Part shown: piece after piece, positions 1-8,204 of the stretch
How the letters are laid out: each line of letters starts with the position of its first letter
Position numbering within the stretch: the first letter of the stretch is position 1
Assembly (NCBI GenBank): GCA_964422855.1
Contig: CAYRCS010000025.1
Location: 1-14,858, forward strand
DNA from: CAZEYI01 sp964422855
Lineage (GTDB): Bacteria > Patescibacteriota > Gracilibacteria > Absconditabacterales > Absconditicoccaceae
Length of the DNA: 14,858 nucleotides
Direction of reading: 5' to 3'
Position numbers and translations under genes: made by a program
The notes under the pieces: generated by a model
What the model was told of the DNA's origin: nothing
The model's input: only the letters and a program-made list of their open reading frames with translations
Databases searched by the model: none

Positions 1-119
1 GCTTGTTTTTCTCATTTTTGTGTTAGATGTGAGCGACCATAGGTCTCATGACGGTTTTCTATATTGTGTTCTGCGTGTCCGTGTCTGACAAAAATATTTT
101 TCGTAATATTGCTGGATCC
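1..119 (-). other. Start of histidine-phosphatase (PGM-like) domain inserted in IleRS
   Basis: After APIPVW and a short stretch ending in YTKSGSSN, the ileS frame reads NIFVRHGHAEHNIENR and then RSHLTQKGEKQ. This is the N-terminal signature of the histidine phosphatase superfamily: a beta strand, RHG with the catalytic His, an Asn four residues later, and an LT-x-KG-x-x-Q helix start. The Gly of LTQKG is a TGA codon. The rest of the domain lies outside the window, so its later catalytic residues cannot be checked. Confidence 0.82.
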
Positions 120-2069
120 AGACTTGGTATACTGAAACAATGTTTCCAAGTTATCCACGACGATATGATTCTTTTTCTCATCTTGTGATTCCCAGACAGG
201 AATAGGAGCTCATCGATATCTGTTTCTGGAGATATTCCAATCAGGTGCAGATTTCAACACATCACGAAATCTATTTTTCACCGTCTCTGGGACAAAAGTG
301 ATATTGTTGAGTGCAGGTATAGTATTTTGCGCAATACTTTGCTCTTTGATAAACCAGGAGTTCATCGCTCTGTAAATAAGGGGTGTATCACATCTTCGAC
401 AGTGCGGATAGCTGTGGTCATATGTTTTGTTTGTTACCACAAGTTGACGATTTTTGAGATCCTGGATGATATCTTTATTTGCCTCATACACTCTCACACC
501 TTTCCATGGAGCGACTGCATCCGTAAATTCGGCATAATCATCGATAGGCATAAAGAGCCAATCTTTCGCATCTTGTCTTGGAAATTCTTGTGCTACTACT
601 TCAAAATCATCCTGTCCAAATGCTGGAGCTATATGGACGATACCTGTACCACTTTCGGTACTCACAAATGATCCCGCTAATACGCGATGTACTTTGTCTT
701 TGTATTCTTGCGTAATAGTGTCAGATTGATGATAGAAGTCGTACAGTGGTTTGTATTGTAGCCCGACAAGATCTTTTCATTGTATTTTATACAGGACTAC
801 ATATTGCTCTGCTTCCTTGTAATAACTAGATAATAGTGCTTCTGCTAAGATATAATATTCTTGTGTCTGGAGATCAAAAATCTGTACATAGTCTATCTCA
901 TTACCTACTGCCAAAAACATATTGCTCGGCAATGTCCATGGGGTAGTAGTCCATGCTAAGATATGCATTGGGAGGTCTCAGAGAGTATGTTTTTGGATTT
1001 GTTGATATGCCAAGAGATCCTTGAAGCGCATCACATCGCCATCATCTGTCATCACAGCATGCAATACCTTGTATCCGTATCATCGAGTATTTTCTGCTTC
1101 TACAAGCTCTACATAATCTATATACGCATGTTTATTTTTTTCTTGTATGACAGGTTCTCCAGTGATAGAAGCCTCATACAAATGGATGCAACATGCTTCT
1201 CCATCCATGATGACTTTTTTGTCACCAATATGTTTGCCGACAGTTGCTTTGACAGCCAATTCTTCTTCGATTTCTCTAGCGAGAGCTATCTCAGCTTTTT
1301 CTCATTTTTCTATCTTCCCACCAGGAAATTGTCGGCTATTGTGTTTCTTATTGAACAATGATAACATACGACCATTTTCATCTTTGATGACTCACTGCAC
1401 ATAGCATGTATGTCCATCACAGGTCTGTCAGACAGCAGGATTGCCAGAGTTTATAACTTGAAATTTGACCGTAATAGCAGGATCTTGTCTATCTTTGTAT
1501 CCGTCATTTATCTCTGAATTTGATAGGGCAGTAGCACAACTTGGACAGTATCATTGGATAGCAAAACCTTTGTATACCAAGTTCTGTTTGTACATCTTGG
1601 AAAATACCCACATCACAGATTCCATGAAGTCTAGGTCCATAGTGAAGTATGCATTGTCCATATCGGCCCATCTACCGACCATATCGACAAATATTCTCCA
1701 TTCATCGTTTACATTATTTACCGTAGCTCTACATGCTTCCACAAATTTTTCGACACCGAGTTTATTTTCGATATCTTTCTTACCATCGATACCCAATTGT
1801 TTTTCCACAAATTTTTCTACAGGCAAACCGTGACAATCTCGTCACCATTTTCTTTCGACTCTATATCATTGCATCGTTTTATACCTTGCAAGAGCATCCT
1901 TCATGATAGATACCAATCCATGCCCATAGTGTGGCGTTCCTGATGCAAAAGGAGGTCCATCGTAGGTGATTATCTCGAGTTCTTCAGGTCTTTGTTCGAT
2001 TGATTTTTCAAATACCTTATTGTCTTTCCAAAGTTGAATAAGCTCGTGTAGTACTTTTTTGTGATCCAT
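1..2069 (-). CDS. ileS: Isoleucyl-tRNA synthetase with inserted Nudix and histidine-phosphatase domains (3' end outside window)
   Basis: Class I synthetase that charges tRNA-Ile in the cytosol. About 689 residues are visible; the C-terminal part, including KMSKS and the anticodon-binding domain, lies beyond position 1. The HIGH-type motif is HYGH (residues 47-50), followed by KTMQGYRVERKWGRDCHGLP, CPSCATALSN, the editing-domain motif LAWTTTPWTLPSN (about 371-383) and APDWNISRNRYRGAPIPVW (about 609-627). Two domains foreign to IleRS are inserted: a Nudix domain at about 212-366 (box with G251, E257 and REIEEE from 265) and the start of a histidine phosphatase at about 651 onward (RHG at 662-664, then LTQKGEKQ). 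Eleven in-frame TGA codons, several on invariant glycines, make this a code-25 gene. The ATG at 2069 fits the family N-terminus. It is the last gene of a minus-strand cluster, 76 bases after the glycosidase-like gene. The identity is certain; the function of the inserts is unknown. Confidence 0.95.
972..1435 (-). other. Nudix hydrolase domain inserted in IleRS CP1 region
   Basis: Domain within ileS, not a separate gene. It starts near CYVQGVIKDENGRMLSLF and contains FPGGKIEKGEKAEIALAREI followed by EEELAV. This matches the Nudix box G-x5-E-x7-R-E-U-x-E-E-x-G-U except that Ala replaces the last Gly. The metal-binding Glu residues are present, so catalysis is plausible. It lies between TVKF and LAWTTTPWTLP, which are separated by only a short linker in ordinary IleRS. 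Frame and TGA use are continuous with the synthetase on both sides. The substrate cannot be read from sequence. Confidence 0.88.
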
Positions 2070-2145
2070 TGTTGGTGCACCAATAAAAAAACGATTTCTT
2101 GTCCCAGTCTATGTAACAAAAACGCCCAAAACTGCAAGGTATCTT
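2070..2145. other. Spacer upstream of ileS with a 12-bp perfect palindrome
   Basis: The 76-base gap between the glycosidase-like gene and ileS holds TTGGTGCACCAA at 2072-2083, a perfect palindrome three bases from the ileS start codon, next to an A-run at 2085-2091. I see no clear promoter, Shine-Dalgarno motif, T-box or terminator. The palindrome could be an operator or chance. Confidence 0.3.
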
Positions 2146-3153
2146 TTAGTTAGCAGCAGTACTAGAAAACCCATATGCTTCGTCCTTTATTATCAATGGT
2201 TCCAATTCTTTGGTAAGTGCTCTGACAAACGCTCTCTGTGGTACAAGAGGGTACAATCTCTTAGATCACTCAATGAGTTTGAGTTTTTGGATGGTTTCGT
2301 CTTTGTGTTGTGTGCCTTTGATCATAAATTCTTCGACAAAGAGATTGCTAATTGCTTTGAGTGCAATTTTTTCTTTGATACTCAGTTTGTATTGTTCTAC
2401 TTGTGGATTGATAAATTCTGGCTTAGGTACAGCGACAAATCCATCAGCTACCTTCCTCCCAGGTCATACTCGATGCTGGTCGTTTACTACCAATGCACTA
2501 CTTGCTCCTGCATCCAAGTTGATCGCATAATAGCAGCCATAACGTTCCTTGATATACTCTGGCATCTCGTAGATAGATCCTATTTTGACAAATCACATAT
2601 AGATCGTGTCTCCAGTCTCGTTGGTGCAGATAAATGCTTTTCTACTAGCGGTATTCATTTGTTTACTTATCAGATTTGGAGATTCTTCTGTTCTGTCTAT
2701 TCCCTTATCTAAGAGTATCGGGAAATTACTGATACCATAATAGATATCATCGATTCTACCACTATTGCTATTGCCCATATATCATTGCCATTTATTGTTC
2801 TGTACAAAGAGTGCTTTATTATTTTCATCTACTCAAAGTATGCCTCTTTCCCCAGTATCATCTCGATATTTGCTATATACTTCTCCAGCTACGACTCTAT
2901 CGCTTGTGGTGCTGCCATCAGCTCCACAGTAGCGATACGCGGACTCTGCAGGACAAAAAAAACTCGCATTCATCCCCACACTAGCACCCATCTTTCTGGT
3001 TTGATCTATGACATTATCCACTGGCTTCCCAATCCAAGTCTGGAGCTCATATTCATTGAGCGATATCTCGATAACGGTATTGTCGTGTACGGTAAATGCT
3101 TGTGCTGTCCCAGACAATATAATACACAAGAGAGCAAAAAAAATTGTACGCAT
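2146..3153 (-). CDS. Secreted phosphodiester glycosidase-like protein (NAGPA/DUF2233 domain)
   Basis: A 335-aa protein whose N-terminus (MRTIFFALLCIILSGTAQA) is a signal peptide with an AQA cleavage site, so it is exported. The NAGPA family includes the enzyme that uncovers mannose-6-phosphate, and bacterial members are thought to act on envelope or exopolysaccharide sugars. Family-like blocks are MNASFF with downstream SDRVVAGEVYSK (residues about 60-90) and YYAINLDAGASSALVVN (about 206-222), resembling the usual N-L-D-G-G-G-S-S-T-M-V-V-N with Ala for the middle Gly. A C-terminal extension of roughly 90 residues follows. Five in-frame TGA codons are read as Gly and the stop is TAA. It sits 26 bases downstream of the methyltransferase gene and probably shares its transcript. 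The exact substrate is unknown. Confidence 0.8.
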
Positions 3154-3179
3154 ATGTGTTGATGAGTAATGCTAAATAC

Positions 3180-3797
3180 TTATTTTATACAGATAAGAAT
3201 ATATCCTATCAATACGGTTTTTTCGTAAATTTCTTCGATATGCACAGTAAATCCAGCTTCTGTGGCAATGGTACGTATTTCTTCGGGGCTATGCTGGATA
3301 TGATTGATCTTAAAACTTTCGCCATCAAGTTTGTGTATAAACTGACGTCTTTGTATAAAGTGTCCGATGATATATTCGCCATCTTTTTCTAGGATACGAT
3401 GTACTTCTTGGAAAAGTCATTGCAGATTATCAACATGCTCAAGCACAAAGAAACTCAATGCCACAGCAAAATATCCATCATCAAAGGGGAGAGCTCCTTC
3501 CATATCACAGACCACTTTCTTAACATCTTTGCCAGGATGTTGTGCGAGCAAATCGCTTGCGATATCACAGGCAGTATACGATCACATTTTGATCCCATCA
3601 AAAAAGCGATACAATCTTCCATCTCAAGCTCAGAGGTCTACGACATTTTTTTTACTGAGATCTCTTGGCAAGAAACGCAAAAAAACACCCTTTTCAAAAC
3701 TATCCAAGTGCTTGTGATGTTCTTTGTATTGTTTGGCCAATTTGTTGTATCCGTCAGCCACCTCCAAGGATGCTATATGCTTTTTATCGTACGCCAT
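3180..3797 (-). CDS. Class I SAM-dependent methyltransferase
   Basis: A 205-aa protein with the Methyltransf_11-like fold. Motif I is VVDLGAGDGR (residues about 52-61), with both glycines of GAG encoded by TGA. The second-strand acidic region is TACDIASDLL, then CDMEGALPFDDGYF, and the post-motif is SFFVLEHVDNLQGLFQEVHR followed by ILE. A C-terminal GHFIQRRQF and a hydrophobic end (GYILICIK) complete it. Under the standard code the gene is invisible because TGA codons break it in the middle; with TGA = Gly it is one frame ending in TAA. The substrate is unknown; small molecules, lipids, quinones and tRNA are all possible for this family. It starts 12 bases after the coiled-coil gene, suggesting co-transcription. 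Confidence 0.88.
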
Positions 3798-3809
3798 CGT
3801 TCTTAAGTT

Positions 3810-4214
3810 TTAGAAAAATTCTTTTTCTTCGTCTCTCATAGTTTTGCTGCCTGCTTCAAGTGCATATTTTTGCATTTTTTCTTCGATACTTTCATCAGGA
3901 GAGCTGAGGTATTTGACTAATTCCTTAGTTTTCTCCGAAGCTTTCTTGAGATGGTAGTAATATTTACTGAGTTCTGATATTACCTGAGTAAGGTCTTCGT
4001 TTTTATCAAGCAATTCGCTTGTTTTTTCTTTTAATATAATATTTTGTTGCCCATACTCTTCCAAGTCGCTGTGCATGCGATTGAGTTCTTTGGTAGCTTC
4101 TTTGAGATTTCCTCTCAACTCATTAACCGCGTCTTTGTGCTCATATCTAAAATAATACACCAGATACCCAAATCCAAAGCCAAGCAAAAAAGCTAATACT
4201 ACATATCCTGTCAT
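3810..4214 (-). CDS. Membrane-anchored coiled-coil protein, function unknown
   Basis: A 134-aa protein. Residues about 3-23 (GYVVLAFLLGFGFGYLVYYF) form one glycine- and aromatic-rich transmembrane helix, followed by basic residues. Residues about 30-110 are charged and heptad-like (KEATKELNRMHSDLEEYG and similar), a probable coiled coil facing the cytoplasm. It resembles in layout small YtxH or DUF948-type envelope proteins, but I do not recognise a specific family. There are no TGA codons, so it is read the same under either code. It heads the cluster leading to the methyltransferase, the glycosidase-like protein and ileS. Confidence 0.75.
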   Translation of the reverse strand: MTGYVVLAFLLGFGFGYLVYYFRYEHKDAVNELRGNLKEATKELNRMHSDLEEYGQQNIILKEKTSELLDKNEDLTQVISELSKYYYHLKKASEKTKELVKYLSSPDESIEEKMQKYALEAGSKTMRDEEKEFF

Positions 4215-4294
4215 ACCACTTTGTGTGTGATAAGTAAAACTGCCTTGCTTCTATGGGTTTTGTTATAAAAAGCAATTACTTCTTCCATGATAAA

Positions 4295-4324
4295 AAAAAC
4301 ACTCTGCTCGAGCAGAGTGTTTTT
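4295..4324 (-). terminator. Perfect-palindrome terminator after hup
   Basis: Arms 4295-4309 and 4310-4324 are exact reverse complements centred on CTCGAG, with A/T runs on both flanks. On the minus strand it lies 21 bases after the HU stop codon and ends in a U run, as expected for a Rho-independent terminator. Its symmetry would let it work in both directions, but no plus-strand gene ends here. The rest of 4215-4345 shows no gene. Confidence 0.85.
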
Positions 4325-4345
4325 CGTATAAGCGTCTACAAAAAA

Positions 4346-4627
4346 CTAAGATTTCTTGATAGCAGCCTTGAATTCAGAACCTGCCTTGAAAGCAACAACT
4401 TTCATAGCTGGGATCTTGATCTTTTGCTTTGGATTTTGTGGATTAACACCTTCTCTAGCTTTTCTGTGTGAAGCCTTGAAAGTACCGAAACCTTGGATTC
4501 TAACTTCACCTTGTTTTTTAACACCTGCGATGATAGCATCGATGAAAGTGTTTACCAATTCTGCAGCCAACTTCTTAGATACACCAAGTTCGTCAGCCAA
4601 ATGAGCGATAAGAGCAGTCTTTGTCAT
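4346..4627 (-). CDS. hup: HU-family histone-like DNA-binding protein
   Basis: A 93-aa protein, the normal HU/IHF length. It reads MTKTALIAHLADELGVSKKL at the N-terminus (dimerising helices). The beta-arm region GEVRIQGFGTFKASHRKARE matches the family's RGFGTF-x-x-x-x-R-x-AR core, followed by GVNPQNPKQKIKIPA with the DNA-intercalating Pro region, and it closes with FKAGSEFKAAIKKS. It bends and packages DNA as a dimer. I chose the ATG at 4627 over the in-frame GTG at 4636 because family proteins begin with M-x-K-x-x-L. It lies between its own promoter and a strong terminator, so it is probably monocistronic. The stop is TAG and there are no TGA codons. Confidence 0.95.
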   Translation of the reverse strand: MTKTALIAHLADELGVSKKLAAELVNTFIDAIIAGVKKQGEVRIQGFGTFKASHRKAREGVNPQNPKQKIKIPAMKVVAFKAGSEFKAAIKKS

Positions 4628-4664
4628 TATGTACACAAATTATCATATAAAAATGTACCCCATC

Positions 4665-4692
4665 ATAGTAGGAAGCTACCAGCGTTTTGCAA
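4665..4692 (-). promoter_or_regulatory. Candidate promoter for hup
   Basis: Read on the minus strand, TTGCAA (4687-4692) and TACTAT (4665-4670) are 16 bases apart. They would start transcription about 30 bases before the HU ATG. A second AT-rich hexamer (GATAAT) closer to the gene is an alternative. Confidence 0.45.
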
Positions 4693-4735
4693 GAGAACCG
4701 CAAGCCCAACTGTGTCTTTTTGTCTTTTATATAAA

Positions 4736-4794
4736 CAAAAAAGAAAAAGCAGTTCTCAAGCGGGTTTTCTAAAATTGCCCCAGGTGAGAACTGC
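4736..4794 (-). terminator. Terminator after the sigma-factor gene
   Basis: GCAGTTCTCA (4749-4758) and TGAGAACTGC (4785-4794) are exact inverted repeats; the loop can fold further through GGG/CCC and TTTT/AAAA. On the minus strand the stem is followed directly by a U-rich run (4736-4748). It lies 38 bases past the sigma-factor stop and separates that cluster from hup. Confidence 0.75.
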
Positions 4795-4832
4795 AAACAA
4801 GAGTTGACAGTAATCTATTTTATTTCATAATA

Positions 4833-5393
4833 CTATGATTCTTCGAGCAGTGACTTGAGATTTTGCATGGCTCTAGATAGTCTCTTTCTGATGGTCGAGT
4901 TTGGTATACCAAGGATATCTACGATTTCTTCAGTAGATTTTTCTTCTATAAATTTCATATGGATGATATCTCTATCGCTATCAGATAAGCGCTGCAATGC
5001 TATTTGGATTTTCTCAAACGCAAAATCACTTTCCAACAACTCAGTCATATCTATATCATCGACAAGCGTATCAGCAAAAGATGTATCGTCCTCTTTGTTA
5101 TCTAGATTGGTGAACGGGATATCAGTATGTTTTTTGAGATAATCTTTGACCGTATTTTTAAATATCGTCCATACATAACTGGAGAAAGGATATTTCTCAT
5201 CATATTTCTTGACCGCATCCCATCGCTTCATATAGAAGTCTGCTATGATGTCGTTGGTATCTTCTTCTGATATGAAGTAATTTGCTTGCACATAACGAAA
5301 AAAATAGTCAACAGACTGGAGATAGAATGTATTGAACGCTCCATGATCCTGCTGTTTGAGAAGGCGTATACTATTTTTATCGAGGTCAAACAT
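4833..5393 (-). CDS. Sigma-70 family (ECF-size) RNA polymerase sigma factor
   Basis: A 186-aa protein containing only sigma regions 2 and 4, the ECF layout. Region 2 covers about residues 20-90 (AFNTFYLQSVDYFFRYVQAN, then DIIADFYMKRWDAVKKYD, then FSSYVWTIFKNTVKDYLKK). Region 4 covers about 125-180 (IALQRLSDSDRDIIHMKFIE, then STEEIVDILGIPNSTIRKRL followed by SRAMQNLK), a clear helix-turn-helix. The acidic linker DNKEDDTSFADTLVDDID lies between them. No anti-sigma gene is adjacent; the neighbours are ferredoxin upstream and a terminator downstream. Its position at the end of the superoxide dismutase-protease-ferredoxin cluster suggests, without proof, a link to oxidative or envelope stress. The stop is TAG. 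Confidence 0.9.
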   Translation of the reverse strand: MFDLDKNSIRLLKQQDHGAFNTFYLQSVDYFFRYVQANYFISEEDTNDIIADFYMKRWDAVKKYDEKYPFSSYVWTIFKNTVKDYLKKHTDIPFTNLDNKEDDTSFADTLVDDIDMTELLESDFAFEKIQIALQRLSDSDRDIIHMKFIEEKSTEEIVDILGIPNSTIRKRLSRAMQNLKSLLEES

Positions 5394-5461
5394 ACATCTG
5401 TGCTATACTAAATTGTACACATCCTCACATATATATACTGTGGTAGAGGACATTTTGTGAC

Positions 5462-5800
5462 TTACAACATCTTTTGCAATACAATATGATGAAATTTCCC
5501 ATCTTTGAAACATTCATTTTTGATACCACCAATACACGTAAGTACTTCTCTCGGCGATCCATCGGGGTTATTTTCGACATCCACCAATGGCAGCGAGAGC
5601 TTATCTATCTGTATATCTTCATGTCATTGTACAATACGCGCACAACAGACAAAACAAGCACCAGCACAGCATGATGTTGGTATCTCGATACCATGCTTAG
5701 CAGCCATCATCGAAAAGCTCTGTGTACTATTCCCTTCAAAAGAACCTATTTCTTCTCCTGCATTATTTGTGATACTTACGCGTACTCCTACGTCAGACAT
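5462..5800 (-). CDS. [2Fe-2S] plant-type ferredoxin
   Basis: A 112-aa electron-transfer protein. Cluster ligands follow the plant-type pattern C-x4-C-x2-C plus a distal Cys: C44, C49 and C52 in PTSCCAGACFVCCARI, and C89 in VLTCIGGI. Two further cysteines (C45, C53) lie beside the ligands. The N-terminal beta-grasp part reads VRVSITNNAGEEIGSFEGN. One in-frame TGA supplies Gly59, so the standard code would split the gene; it ends in TAA. The redox partner is unknown. It starts 23 bases after the protease stop, within the minus-strand cluster, and an A/T-rich leader without a Shine-Dalgarno motif precedes the ATG. Confidence 0.92.
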
Positions 5801-5823
5801 TTTTTTTACACTACAGATATAAA

Positions 5824-7101
5824 TTACTTGATCATAGATTGTATAATATTTTTGGCTTCTTCGAGTTGGTTGTCTTTTCTGTTTGCCTTATATTGATCCA
5901 CATCAAACTCTATGACAACATCAGGTGTAATACCAGTCTTATCGATATTTTCACCATTGGGAGCATACCATTTACCTACAGTATACTTGAGTGAGTCGCC
6001 ATCTGCAAAATCATACAATGTCTGGATCGATCCCTTTCCAAATGTCTGTGTGCCTACGACACGAGCACCTATTTGTTCCTGCAGCGCCAGAGCAATAATC
6101 TCTCCAGCAGAGGCAGTCATACCGTCGACCAATACGACGACAGGGAGGTTTGTCAGATCATTGTATCATAATGATGCCATTTTTTCTTCAGGGTATCATG
6201 TGTATTTGGTAGATACGACGAGCTTTCCTTTTGGTATAAAATGAGAGGAAATCTGTACAGCGATAGGTAGGAAACCACCACCATTTCATCTCAGATCAAG
6301 CACTATGCCACTGACTTTGTTTTTCGTAAGATCAACAATGCTTTTTGCCAAGAGCTTCTCTGTTTCTTCGCCAATGACGGATATGTTGATATATCAGACA
6401 GTTTTTTTGTTGCCCAAGGTATAGATTTCGTGTGTTACTGATGGTACAGATATCTTGTCTCTCGTCACAACAATATCGAGCAATTGTTTATCTTCGTTTT
6501 TGTCTATTCTTTCTATGCTGACAGTTACTTGTGTTCCTTTGGGTCCACGAATTTTTGCTACTGCTTGATTGATATCCAAGTCTTTCACGCTTTCTCCATT
6601 GATAGCAATGACGCGATCCAATGGCATGAGTCATGCAGCCGCAGCAGGGGATTTTTTGAGTACTTCCTGGATGAGTATATAATATTCTTTCTTATCGACG
6701 ACAGCGCCTATTCATTCCAACTCACCTTCACCTTTGAGATCTTGCTGGAGTCCAGAGTATTGTACTGCATCGAGATACACAGTATATGGATCGTCAATCG
6801 CATCGACAAATGCCTTGAGCGCGTCTTCTATCATCATATCTACTTTGACTTTGTCTTGTTCGATATACTCCAATTGCAAAACATCCAGCACTTCTTCAAA
6901 ACGTCCATATCTTTGGCCCAAGCTACCAACTTCTTCAGCATGCAACTGATCTTTGATCTTGCCTATGATGCTACTGATATCTACTTTGTTTGACGCCAAT
7001 AATGGATCATGCACAAATGCTACATTACTCCAAATTACTGGTCCCACAAGACCAAAAAGTAACCCAAACAAAAATATACCAACGATATGTATTTTTTTCA
7101 T
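5824..7101 (-). CDS. ctpA: C-terminal processing peptidase (S41 family, PDZ domain)
   Basis: A 425-aa serine protease of the CtpA/Prc family, which cleaves exported proteins near their C-termini. Residues 5-25 form an N-terminal signal anchor, so it acts outside the membrane. The N-terminal helical part ends near DDPYTVYLDAVQY. A PDZ domain covers about 130-215 (ELEGIGAVVDKK to KSPAAAAGLMPLDRVIAING), with the key Gly residues encoded by TGA. The catalytic region has VSGIVLDLRGNGGGFLPIAV, nucleophile Ser331 in MTASAGEI, general base Lys356 in GTQTFGKGSIQ and Gln360. The Ser-Lys spacing of 25 and the Lys-Gln spacing of 4 match the family. The stop is TAA. It begins 10 bases after the yraN-like gene. 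All catalytic residues are intact. Confidence 0.95.
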
Positions 7102-7111
7102 GTGTTTATGT

Positions 7112-7450
7112 TTATCCTAAAGCTATATTTTCAAATATTTCTATGATCACTCCATGCTTTACAAAGACGATATCCAGTCTAGGATCTTTGTCTATGTCAT
7201 GTGTATGGAGATACTGTTCTATAGTTTTCTGGACATAATACAACTTTTTTCCTGTGATGAACGACTGGAGATCATCGATATGATTGACTACTTTGACCTC
7301 TACGAACACAATATATTTGTCGTTTTCCACAATACAATCTATCTCTCATCAGCGTATAGTATAATTTTGCTCACGAGGAGTGTAGCCATTACTTGTATAA
7401 TGTTTCAGCACTAAGGCCTCACCAGCATAACCTACAGCTTTTTTGTCCAT
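7112..7450 (-). CDS. yraN: YraN/UPF0102-family protein (predicted endonuclease-like fold)
   Basis: A 112-aa protein of normal family length. The N-terminus MDKKAVGYAGEALVLKHYTS corresponds to the family's G-x-x-GE-x-x-A-x-x-x-L start. NYTIRGGEIDCIVEN and YIVFVEVKVV give the restriction-endonuclease-like core (E-I-D, then F-V-E-V-K). The two glycines before EID are adjacent TGA codons (7346-7351), so standard-code prediction keeps only the C-terminal 72 residues. The biological role of the family is poorly defined. It starts 5 bases after the superoxide dismutase stop and ends 10 bases before the protease. Confidence 0.88.
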
Positions 7451-7455
7451 ACATA

Positions 7456-8055
7456 TTATATGCTGCCAAAACGTTCTGCTACCTTAGTCCAATCAACCAC
7501 ATGCCATCGATCATTGATATAGTCAGCTCTCTTGTTTTGATGTTTGAGATAATAGGCGTGTTCCCAGACATCCAGTCAGAGTAATGCTTTCTTATGGTCC
7601 ATCAGAGGATTGTTTTGATTTGGCGTATTTACTATACTCAATTCATCATGTTCGAGCACCAGCCATGTCCATCCACTTCAGAAATTATTGAGTGCAGATT
7701 GAGCAAACTGTTCTTTGAAGGCATCGACAGATCCAAATTGTTTGCTTATTGCTTGTTCCAGATTTGTAGGCATTGTCTTACCGCCTGCGGTCATACTTGA
7801 CCAGAAAAATGTATGGTTTCGGTGTCCGCCGCCATGATTTTTGACAGCAGTTTGTTTATCTTTTGGGAGTAAGACAACTGATTGTAACAATTCATCAAGT
7901 CCTGTCTCTTCCCACTCAGTACCAGCCACAGCCGCATTGAGTTTATCCACATATGTCTGATGATGTTTGCTATAGTGTATTTCCATAGTCTTCTCATCGA
8001 TATAAGGTTCGAGTGCGTCGTATGTATAAGGAAGTGGAGCGAGTGTATGTACCAT
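7456..8055 (-). CDS. sodA: Superoxide dismutase, Mn type
   Basis: A 199-aa enzyme converting superoxide to hydrogen peroxide and oxygen. Metal ligands are visible: His27 (MEIHYSKHHQTYV), His81 (GGGHRNHTFFW), Asp162 and His166 (GLDVWEHAYYL). The GGGH stretch and Gln147 in TPNQNNPL are typical of the Mn-dependent branch, although cambialistic activity cannot be excluded. TGA encodes Gly126 in NNFGSGWTW and Gly160 in LLGLDVWEH, both conserved. The ATG at 8055 matches the family start (VHTLAPLPYTYDALEPYID); the frame stays open for 31 codons upstream, but these look like leader. There is no signal peptide, so it is cytosolic. It is the first gene of its cluster. Confidence 0.96.
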
Positions 8056-8121
8056 ACTATTTGACCAAAAAGATAAATCATATACAGGCAAATGTATAGA
8101 TACACCATATTCTTGCAAGGT

Positions 8122-8148
8122 ATTATACCTTATTTGCGATATTGACAA
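8122..8148 (-). promoter_or_regulatory. Promoter for the sod-yraN-ctpA-ferredoxin-sigma cluster
   Basis: On the minus strand TTGTCA (8143-8148) and a perfect TATAAT (8122-8127) lie 15 bases apart, slightly short of the 17 optimum. The -10 sits inside the palindrome GGTATTATACC (8120-8130). Transcription would begin about 60 bases before the dismutase ATG. Genes downstream are spaced 5-67 bases apart with no terminator until 4794, fitting one transcript. Confidence 0.6.
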
Positions 8149-8182
8149 ATACGATAATTGTTAGTTTCTATTGAATTTGTGT

Positions 8183-8188
8183 TATATT
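8183..8188 (+). promoter_or_regulatory. Possible -10 element for the 126-aa gene
   Basis: TATATT 17 bases before the ATG at 8205 would give a very short or nearly absent leader. No good -35 is found at the right distance; TTGACA at 8142-8147 is too far. Weak evidence. Confidence 0.25.
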
Positions 8189-8204
8189 TTAGTACTATCG
8201 CTCT

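Noticed and set aside
210..2069. Four separate ileS fragments, i.e. a degraded pseudogene
   Set aside because: All fragments share one reading frame, every interruption is TGA, several TGAs lie on invariant glycines, and no TAA, TAG or frameshift occurs.
3144..3806. Three overlapping plus-strand ORFs
   Set aside because: They are antisense shadows of the minus-strand methyltransferase, which has clear SAM-binding motifs once TGA is read as Gly.
4593..4796. 67-aa minus-strand ORF upstream of hup
   Set aside because: It overlaps the terminator hairpin, the hup promoter and the hup start in another frame, and its translation resembles no protein.
8024..8148. Start of superoxide dismutase at 8148
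   Set aside because: The extra 31 residues lack similarity to the family, overlap the promoter, and the ATG at 8055 gives the standard SOD N-terminus.
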